The position numbers and the translations under genes were made by a program. Of a stretch of DNA of 10,683 nucleotides, positions 1 to 5,947 are shown one piece after another. This DNA is from Gryganskiella cystojenkinii (Eukaryota; Mortierellomycota; Mortierellomycetes; Mortierellales; Mortierellaceae). Positions within the stretch are counted from its first letter, which is position 1; every line of letters begins with the position of its first letter. The stretch is taken from contig JAAAIG010001107.1 of NCBI GenBank assembly GCA_015852425.1, forward strand, positions 1 to 10,683. The letters are read 5' to 3'. The notes below the pieces were generated by a model, which worked only from the letters and a program-made list of their open reading frames with translations, was not told the DNA's origin and ran no database searches.

Positions 1-6
1 GGCACT

Positions 7-552
7 ATGTCTGTCGTGGTTTATTTTTCATCGCGCTTCTTCTTCTTTCCATCACACCTCCCTCCTCCCTCTTTTGACACCTGGCACTCCTCTTCCTGGG
101 CATCAAGGATCCGCCATAGTCCTGCCGTTGAGGAGTTCTCCCTGGCCTCTAGACTTTCGACTCTGTTTCGCCGAGAATCAAGCCTCGGTGCAAATCGAAG
201 ACAGGTCTATACCAGGGCGTCTACGGCGGTACCATTTCCTTTGGCCTCTGGACATGTAACCCTCTCATTGCGAAGCAGAATGCTGTCTATACCAAGGATT
301 TGTTTATTCGCCCGTGCCAATTTACTTGCCCTCTGGACTTTCGATCCTGTTACGCCGAGACTCAACCCTCGCTGCAAAACAGAGAGAGAGGTCTATGCCA
401 AGAAATCGTCGCGTACAACTTCAAGGTTGTCGAACAGGGCCCGTTCTTCAAAACTGATTTTGTTGAGGTGGAGGGTTGGATGTCTATTTGGGGCGCGATT
501 AGTGGTCTGCCGCCTGCTCGTGGCGCACCCTGCACAGCTCCATTGTTCTTGA
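7..552 (+). other. Long open frame of unknown status, 181 codons
   Basis: An ATG at 7 opens a frame of 181 codons ending at 552. I do not recognise the product. It is rich in Ser, Arg and Leu, and its first 75 bases are CT-rich like the 5' leaders of the genuine genes in this window, so the beginning may be a leader and not coding sequence. The frame runs through the three degenerate repeat units at 143-423, and in those units a different forward frame looks more protein-like (recurring P-L-D-F-R and C-x-A-E). No intron signals or known motifs support this frame. It may simply be a stop-poor stretch. The window begins six bases before the ATG, so no promoter can be judged. Confidence 0.15.
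143..423 (+). repeat. Three degenerate tandem repeat units of about 85-99 bp
   Basis: Three units start with TGGCCTCTAGAC (143), TGGCCTCTGGAC (242) and TGCCCTCTGGAC (327), giving spacings of 99 and 85 bp. Units 1 and 3 align best, sharing GGACTTTCGA-like, CGCCGAGA and GAGGTCTAT/CAGGTCTAT blocks. Unit 2 keeps the first block and GTCTATACCA but has lost sequence. Translated, unit 1 reads W-P-L-D-F-R and unit 3 reads C-P-L-D-F-R-S-C-Y-A-E, each in its own frame, and unit 2 meets a stop directly after P-L-D-M. The 99-bp spacing is 33 codons, and the 85-bp spacing breaks the frame. My inference is a decayed coding minisatellite; non-coding repeats are also possible. Confidence 0.55.
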
Positions 553-1444
553 CGGGACGAAGGGCTGACTGAGAGCAGACCCTAACTTAATATTATTGTT
601 AATTAAATTTACCATCGAATAAAACGCGTAATTACGAAAAGAAAACACATTGACATTTGTTTATTATGCAACCTCCCAGGATTGATGTTACAGATTTCTG
701 ACTCTAGCACTGAGAGGGTGCCAATGTCAAGGAACGTGAGAGGCGGGGCTTTTATTGGCAACCATGCATGTCGAACCTTGCCTCAGTACATTTGCTTGTG
801 GTGGTGGTGGCGGTGGCTGGGCAAATAAACAGAGAAGCGCGTTTAAGAACGACGCCATCACTGACGGGATTATTTGCTTTAGATTGTGGGACCACTTCGT
901 GCCAGCAGCAGCAGCCATCTTGCGAATACAGCAAGCAGTCTAGGACTCGACTAGCCTTAATATTTGAAGGTTAAAGTAAATGGGGTAGTCGCAGGGATAA
1001 CCGACACAAGAGCAGCGGCGTTGAGGATGGTCATGGATGGAGATTTTTGTTCTATTCAGAGACCTCTTTTGATTTGTTCTTCGATCTATTCTTTGTTCTG
1101 TTCCTTTCACCAACTCTTATCATAAAAGAGAAAATAAGACATATGAAAGAGACGCAGCGCTTTGGACATGTTGCGTTTGCCCTCATATCTTTCTCGAGAC
1201 AACTCACCTCTTTATTCACAATCAACTCGATTATGTTTACTGGCTCCCATAGGCCGCGCTCCGTGCGACAGCCACCCAACGCACTTATCAGGGCATAATA
1301 TATGTCGCCGACCACAAGCCTTGTATCTCATAGCACGTTTTCGTAGTTGCATACAGTCGCGTTTCTCCTGAGAAGCTGCTGTTGTCGCAATAGCCGCCGC
1401 TACCGTAAAAGGGACGAGACTAGAACTCGCCGGATCTTTGATAG
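553..1444. other. Region without a supported gene
   Basis: There is an AT-rich stretch at about 585-650, a GGT-rich run at 796-816 and a short CAG run at about 904-914. A - strand ATG at 918 opens 63 codons to 727 (starting M-A-A-A-A-G-T-K-W and carrying six prolines), with a purine at -3. I recognise no family, and the low-complexity runs make chance likely. Another - strand open stretch, 1052 up to a stop at 1328-1330, lacks an ATG but reads fairly protein-like around 1170-1310. I see no RNA gene or mobile element here. Confidence 0.4.
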
Positions 1445-1750
1445 TTCACTGATCGTCCGAGGAATGGGCAGTGGTTTATGGATTTTGGTGGCCTAGGTGG
1501 AGAGAGGAAGGGGAAGCATTAAAACGTTTTTGGAGGATATTATAATTGGTTTTTTGCGGATGAGAATATCTACGTGACGCTGGGCTGTAATGACTTTCAC
1601 TGCTCGAGACGCATCCGTGTCGTCAAAGACAAATGCGTCGTGCATGCTTCATATCCCGAGAAGAGTACTGGCGATGAGCTAGCTGAGAGTGACGTTGTTG
1701 AGGCGATGGGGAGGGCGGAGTTAGGCGAGAAGGGAGCGATAACAGAGTAG
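1445..1750 (+). pseudogene. Protein-like forward frame broken by a stop; probable gene remnant
   Basis: From 1523 to the TAG at 1748 there are 75 sense codons in one frame, with protein-like composition: an aromatic start (G-G-Y-Y-N-W-F-F), a Cys-containing middle (L-G-C-N-D-F-H-C) and a strongly acidic, GNN-codon-rich tail (G-D-E-L-A-E-S-D-V-V-E-A-M). The same frame extends left through a single TAA at 1520 to 1445 (F-T-D-R-P-R-N-G-Q-W-F-M-D-F). There is no ATG at a sensible place and no clear 3' splice site at its start. To the right the frame meets TAG-TAA and then further sense stretches. I do not recognise the family. It could be a last exon whose upstream parts are lost, or a decayed gene. 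A - strand open frame (1597-1938, no ATG, Ser-rich) overlaps and is the competing reading. Confidence 0.35.
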
Positions 1751-2260
1751 TAAGCAGCTATCGTTGCCTGTCCAAAGGAGCCGGTCGGTGTACTTGAATA
1801 AGACCGCGGTCTAGACCTTACGCTTGATCGGACAGAGAACGAAGAAATGGTCTTGGTCCTCGTTTTTGGAAAAGAGTCGAAGAAAAGGCCAGTATAGCCT
1901 TGACCGACTGGGATCGGGTAGCCAAGATATTTTTCCAACGTGAGTGAATTTGCATCATGTCATTTGACGCATGTCTGCACTACAGTGAGTTTTAGAGATC
2001 GGGATCGGGAGTTCCTGCGAGAGGTGTTACGAACAGCAACAAGTTTCTCCCGGTCTCAAGAGTGCGATGTACAGCTCCTCTCTTCGTCGACTTCGATGAA
2101 CTCCAACTATGGAAAACACTTCCGAGGACTTGCCCTTTTCCTGCCGACTCCTTCTTCTTCGGATCGCAACATGGATTGCGAGACCGCGCTCCTGGACTGG
2201 TTTTTGCCGAGATCCCATCCCCCTGGTTTCTCCGATCAAGTCTTCTCTGATCGTCTTCCT
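1751..2260 (+). other. Interrupted forward frame, continuation of the remnant
   Basis: In the same frame as the remnant at 1445-1750, sense stretches alternate with stops: about 1754-1798, then about 1802-1894 (including R-T-E-N-E-E-M-V-L-V-L-V), then stops near 1895-1920. From about 1940 the frame is open to 2323 (F-R-D-R-D-R-E-F-L-R-E-V-L-R and onward). No ATG begins these stretches. A GTGAGT donor-like site at 1940 sits after another frame that reads T-D-W-D-R-V-A-K-I-F-F. Whether this is one decayed gene, two, or chance cannot be settled by eye. Confidence 0.25.
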
Positions 2261-2268
2261 TATAAATA
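2261..2268 (+). promoter_or_regulatory. TATA box followed by a CT-rich leader
   Basis: TATAAATA is followed by about 120 bases of CT-rich sequence and then an ATG at 2394. This arrangement resembles the leaders of the other genes in the window. The ATG opens 19 codons (M-T-I-P-D-Y-H-L-S) that run into a GTAAAA donor-like site at 2452. What this promoter would serve is unclear, because the downstream reading overlaps the last exon of the - strand membrane-protein gene. Confidence 0.4.
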
Positions 2269-2547
2269 CCAGATGTCACCCCCCTTCCTTGTCCCCCAGT
2301 CTTACATTCTTTTTCGCCTGTAGTCTAGTCCTTCTTGCTCACCCTTTCCTAATATCGTAATACCACTCTCCACCCGATCCTGTCTGTTAGTCCATGACAA
2401 TCCCTGACTACCATCTTTCTATCGATTTATCGCACCAACAGGACAGTCAAGGTAAAATAATATTGTAAGCGCAGTGCTCGATTCTACTGCACTCTTCAAT
2501 TGATGAGTGGCTGTAGCACGATCGTGTGTTGCCAGCGAACATCTTGG

Positions 2548-2553
2548 TTTATT
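2548..2553 (-). terminator. AATAAA polyadenylation-type signal
   Basis: TTTATT on the + strand is AATAAA on the - strand, about 55 nt past the TGA (2608-2610) of the reconstructed membrane-protein gene. Position and orientation suit its 3' end and mildly support the three-exon model. A single hexamer is weak evidence alone. Confidence 0.35.
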
Positions 2554-2607
2554 CTCTGACCCAGAAAAAGTTCTTCGTTCGTCACTCCTCTCCTTTGTTC
2601 TTGCTCG

Positions 2608-3502
2608 TCACTCTCGTGGAATATTTAATACTTCATCCCGACCCCACTCGGTCTCACGTCCGGACAATCCTTCTTTCGTATCTGCCCTCGGATCTGTTAC
2701 TTGCTCGCCTTGTCTTGGACTCGTAAACCTATAAAAAAACTTGTCATTAGAAGATAGAACCTAGGATAACATTAAAACTATCAACCCCATTTTTCTCCCT
2801 TACCTCAGTTCCTGGTAACGGGCTTCCTCTATCGTCGGAACTCTCCAACGTCTTTCGTGTTCAGATTCTTCATGAACGTCCTTTAAATCACTCAGGATTT
2901 TCCAACAAACAATTCCGAGTATGGCTGCCAATGGGCACCACGGCATCGCAGCAAGCAGGTGCCACAGATTTGCGCTCTTGATAAATAACGCAAATGCGCA
3001 GATGGCAAGGAGATAGATCCCGATGGTAACTTTGGCGACATAGAGGGGTAGCTTCTTCTGTTCCAGACGTTCAGATGCCTTGAAAGTCAAGAGTAGGACC
3101 GCGAGGGCGTAGCCCGATGTCACCCCGTTAACGGCTTTTAGGGCTTTTTCTATTTCCATTTCTTTTTTTTTTTTTTTGCGGGGAATGCCACAAGTGGAGC
3201 AGAAAAGAACGCTCGCCAGTCAGCAAAGCTTGACTTTTTGAAGCCCAACAGCATCCATCCGAACGTCCTATTTTCAAACACAATCTTCACTCACCATCAG
3301 TAGAAAACGCTCCGTCGAGCTGGGTGTAGCTGTGGAGAGAGATCACTATGTTTCCCAGGATACCAATTGACAGGAAGTGGGGCATTGTGCACACGTTCCG
3401 CAAGCCGACCACATAGCCGGTCAACAAAATTATACCTATATAGGCTCCAACGAATGACGAGCTAATGAACTCAGTAATCCAATAGCAGAGCGGGTCTGTC
3501 AT
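2608..3502 (-). CDS. Multi-pass membrane protein of unknown function, three exons
   Basis: I join exon 1 (3502-3295), exon 2 (3149-2804) and exon 3 (2728-2608, ending TGA), giving 224 residues. Introns are 3294-3150 (GTGAGT...ATAG) and 2803-2729 (GTAAGG...ATAG, with CTAAT and a T7 run before the acceptor). Phases match at both joints: GAT-G|AA and AG|G. Five hydrophobic segments lie near residues 17-34, 43-58, 78-92, 108-126 and 131-155. A highly charged tail of about 70 residues follows and ends D-E-V-L-N-I-P-R-E. No signal peptide, catalytic motif or known family is recognised, so only an integral membrane location is inferred. The ATG at 3502 follows a CT-rich leader (about 3518-3660) but overlaps a possible 3' splice site, so an upstream exon is conceivable. 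Intron 1 has an A-rich 3' end, which weakens that acceptor. It is divergent from the broken + strand gene at 4376. Confidence 0.65.
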
Positions 3503-3660
3503 TGAAAAGGATATTTAGTTAGGAAAGAAGGGAGGGGTAGTAAACAAAAAGAGAAGAAAGAAGGATGGGTAGCAACAGAGAGGTAAGAAAGAAGGGTGGG
3601 CAGCAAGTAGAGAGAGAAGAAAGAGGGGCTGTGGATTGGCTTAAAAGCGAGGAAGAGAAA
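3503..3660 (-). promoter_or_regulatory. CT-rich leader of the - strand membrane-protein gene
   Basis: On the - strand this stretch is a series of CTT/TTCTTTC tracts ending just before the ATG at 3502, similar to the leader before the epimerase gene. It also has CTAACT about 20 nt before an ACAG that overlaps the start codon (ATGACAG). It could therefore be the end of a leader intron and not plain untranslated sequence. Confidence 0.45.
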
Positions 3661-3709
3661 AGTGCTGTGTGCGCGTCAGGTAGCAAAAATGGCAGAGGGC
3701 GAAGTAGGT

Positions 3710-3955
3710 CGGTCGACACAAACGATACAGCCCAACACACATTGCATGATAAACAAACAAAAACGGTCGTCATACCCAAAAATCGGTCGTCATGTAACCA
3801 AAAAAAAGTCGACCGCAAAATCGGTCGTCGAACGAAAGGAAAAGACCCGGTCGACAGATATTTATGAGGCGGTCATTAAAAGGTGAGCACTGGTCGACAA
3901 ATAAGAACTGAAGACCCGGTCTACGAGAGCCAGATTGAACAAAAAATGTCGACGG
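3710..3955. repeat. Cluster of GGTCGAC/GGTCGTC-type motifs
   Basis: About ten related 7-10 base motifs fall within 245 bases: CGGTCGAC near 3711, CGGTCGTCAT at 3764 and 3784 (exactly 20 bp apart), GTCGACC near 3808 (inverted), CGGTCGTC near 3822, CCGGTCGAC near 3848, GGCGGTCAT near 3868, TGGTCGAC at 3891, CCGGTCTAC near 3917 and TGTCGAC near 3948. AAGACCCGGTC also occurs twice (3842 and 3911). The cluster lies between two divergent genes, so a transcription-factor binding array is a reasonable inference. The factor is unknown. Confidence 0.55.
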
Positions 3956-4215
3956 AAGAGATGCAGCGTGAAGGAAGAAAAGAGAGGCCAAGAAGCCGCC
4001 ACCTTTATTTCATCGCGAAGACGTTATGGCCTGTTTTGCCATCTTTCTTTACAAATAGGATCAGTCATGACCGATCATCGTTGCACAACGAGAATTTCAA
4101 TGATCCTCGGGTGTTGACTCTTTGCTTCTTTAGCCCTTCCCACACAAAATTTGGTCGCTTCACTTGGAAAAGGAAGTGGAACGAATATTGAATGGGAAGG
4201 ACTCCCAAGGCGCGC

Positions 4216-4222
4216 TATAAGA
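4216..4222 (+). promoter_or_regulatory. TATA-like box of the divergent + strand gene
   Basis: TATAAGA lies 160 bases before the ATG at 4376, with CT-rich leader sequence between them. Having a promoter-like element, a leader and a good start codon in order suggests the downstream gene was functional recently or still is. Confidence 0.4.
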
Positions 4223-4375
4223 GAGCGTCACTTTTTGCATCAACATCCCCTGTCTCCTCTCATCTTTCCTGCGCTCTTTCCTCGCCGTGCCTGGTGAAGA
4301 GAAGGTCATTTAGGTCTTTCCCGCCGTCACACAGCCAATATCCACCGCTTCACACGTCCGACCAACTTTGCCATT

Positions 4376-4774
4376 ATGATTCGGGAGCAGGGGATCCTTC
4401 CAGACAATGCAGCTTATCTAGAGGTTGCCATGTGGTTGTCCTTGGGCTTTTACCTCACCACGGGTGGCCTGAACCTCTACCTCTCATAGAATGAGCGTCA
4501 CGAGGGTTTCGATACGCGTCGGCGCGCAAAGTTCCGTGGCTTTACGCTTGTTTTCCTTTTTTTTTTAGTTTTCGTTCTATTGTTGCTCGAATTCTTGTTC
4601 AATGGACTTCCAGCAGACTTGCAATCTCAATTTTGCGCAGGCTGTGCTGGAGGCGTGGCAAGACTTACTCTATTTTTCATATTCACCAACTTCAGATACC
4701 TTTCAGATCCTTCAACTTGACGCCGAAAGACAGCATTGATCACGGAGAGCAATCGCCTTTGGTGCCTCAATAAA
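4376..4774 (+). pseudogene. Small membrane-protein gene with an in-frame TAG and a late frame change
   Basis: The ATG at 4376 opens 37 codons ending in a first membrane segment (M-W-L-S-L-G-F-Y-L-T-T-G-G-L-N-L-Y-L-S), then TAG at 4487. The same frame continues at once for 76 codons to TGA at 4718: a charged loop (N-E-R-H-E-G-F-D-T-R-R-R), a second very hydrophobic segment (about 4541-4600), a Cys pair (C-A-G-C) and a third hydrophobic segment (about 4664-4705). A shifted frame then reads a hydrophilic tail (L-T-P-K-D-S-I-D-H-G-E-Q-S-P-L-V-P-Q) to TAA at 4771, and AATAAA overlaps that stop at 4769-4774. This fits an original protein of roughly 130 residues with one nonsense change and one frame change. 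Alternatives are unrecognised introns: 41 bases from GTGGCA (about 4655) to TTCAG would restore the tail frame but is very short and would remove the third segment. I do not recognise the family. Confidence 0.5.
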
Positions 4775-4976
4775 ATTAGCTGAAAAGAAACCTAATTTCT
4801 TGGCAGCATTTTGTCAATGGTGTCCACGTAACAAATAGAATATCAGAACATACAGTAGCCAGACTCTAGAAAGATCCAATAAGAACGCTCAATCATGTCC
4901 AGAAACAAGATCTTAGTAACAACTATCGATCACTACCGTAATCGAGCTTGTCATTCCTCCTTATGCATTCCTGCTG
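4775..4976. other. Short intergenic stretch
   Basis: It lies between the polyadenylation-type signal of the + strand pseudogene and the stop of the - strand fragment. A small + strand ATG frame starting at 4895 has no recognisable features and overlaps the fragment. Nothing else is seen. Confidence 0.4.
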
Positions 4977-5480
4977 CTAGTTCCAAGGTCCGTCCAAACG
5001 ACGACGAAAGCAGTCGAAAAGCTTCTTGTAAGGCCGTGTTTTCAGCACAGATCCAAGGAGGACTATCTCGCGGATGGACTCTAAGTCCTTGATGTCATTG
5101 GAGATAACCTGGGTCACCATTCGATCCATAGTTTGATAGACATACTGCCTTTCAATGGGATTCCACTCCATCTCCAAGATCCATTGTTGCCGTGAGATAC
5201 AGAGTGAGCTGAGCTGCAGATAGAGTGGTCGGTAACCAATACTGTCGACTGAGAAGAGGACGAAGAGGAGGAGAAGATGGTGAAAGACCTTGTTGAGCAC
5301 AACAATGTAGATGGCGGGTTGGGCGGTGCTTTCGAATGCAGAAATATCACTGTTGTCTCTGGCATTGCCGTTATTAGAAAAGGTATCGGAGCGTGGGTTC
5401 AAATGGAAGTAGAGTTGACCGACGGGGCGCCTAGGTTGGTCGTGTATGCTACCGCCAGTGTTCGTGTTTATTTTTCCTTC
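4977..5480 (-). pseudogene. C-terminal or internal fragment of a HEAT/armadillo-like repeat protein
   Basis: The frame is open from after a TAA at 5483-5481 down to TAG at 4979-4977 but has no ATG before the internal Met of W-I-L-E-M-E-W-N. The best stretch, 5237-4980 (86 residues), reads G-Y-R-P-L-Y-L-Q, then I-E-R-Q-Y-V-Y-Q-T-M-D-R-M, then K-D-L-E-S-I-R-E-I-V-L-L-G, amphipathic-helix-like sequence ending R-R-R-L-D-G-P-W-N. From memory it resembles a conserved block in large Mortierella-type NACHT/WD40 or HEAT-like proteins, where the alignment would run on for hundreds more residues; I could not check this. Just upstream, a long pyrimidine run ending TTCTCAG (near 5252) is a good 3' splice site, so this could be a last exon. 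With no upstream exon found, a truncated copy is more likely. Confidence 0.4.
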
Positions 5481-5803
5481 TTATCCTTCACTCCACGCGT
5501 GTCTCTTAGTGATCCTGACCTAGAGATAAAAAGAAATGAAAAGAGAGAGAGGACTGGGCAATCTAAGCTTCTTTGAGGCACAAAGTCTATCTGCAATAGC
5601 GGACAAAGTCGAGGGGGACCAGCATCGCAAACATGTCCCAAAAGTCTTGATAGCAATGTTTGATAGACTAGAATCTAGATATCAAGATAGGCGTCAGGTC
5701 CAGACAGTTTGAAGATTTTGTATATTTTGTTTTCTGAGTAGGTGAGAAACGAGTGTCCAACGACCGACAACAACCAACCGCAGTGAGATTGAGAGCCAGC
5801 CCG

Positions 5804-5843
5804 AGACAGGGTGGGTGGGACTCGGTCACTCAGTCCCCTGTCT
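5804..5843. repeat. Imperfect inverted repeat in the epimerase promoter
   Basis: AGACAGG (5804-5810) and GGACT (5818-5822), separated by a 7-base bulge, together are the exact reverse complement of AGTCCCCTGTCT (5832-5843), with a 9-base loop between. The right arm contains CCCCT, the yeast stress-response core. It lies 105-145 bases before the epimerase ATG and just before a TTAAAATA stretch that could act as a TATA element. A regulatory role is inferred. Confidence 0.4.
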
Positions 5844-5852
5844 TAAAATAGC

Positions 5853-5947
5853 CGTTGCTCTTTCTTTTTTTACTTTTTCTATTGTTTTCTCCATCATCGC
5901 CATCATCTTCATCTTTCGTCCACTTCTCCCTCAACTTTGTCTTTATA
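5853..5947 (+). promoter_or_regulatory. Pyrimidine-rich leader of the epimerase gene
   Basis: A long T/C-rich tract leads directly to the ATG at 5948 (context TATAATGT). An in-frame ATG at 5855 would add 31 residues that only translate this tract (Leu, Phe and Ser runs), so the 5948 start, 11 residues before the NAD-binding motif, is preferred. CT-rich tracts just before the start are common in fungal core promoters. Confidence 0.6.

Noticed and set aside
760..800. GGTTCGAC on the - strand resembling a tRNA B box
   Set aside because: The following bases do not fit the T-arm consensus, and no A box or acceptor-stem pairing was found at the right distance.
3883..4191. 102-codon + strand frame in the divergent intergenic region
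   Set aside because: It starts with GTG and not ATG, runs through the repeated GGTCGAC motifs and purine-rich DNA, and matches no family I know.
5468..5656. 62-codon - strand frame upstream of the repeat-protein fragment
   Set aside because: It could have supplied an upstream exon, but its end is a CT-rich tract giving Leu/Ser/Phe runs, and no donor joins it convincingly to the fragment.
5855..5947. Upstream in-frame ATG giving the epimerase a hydrophobic N-terminal extension or signal peptide
   Set aside because: The 31 added residues only translate a pyrimidine-rich leader, the enzyme family is cytosolic, and the ATG at 5948 gives the normal distance to the NAD-binding motif.
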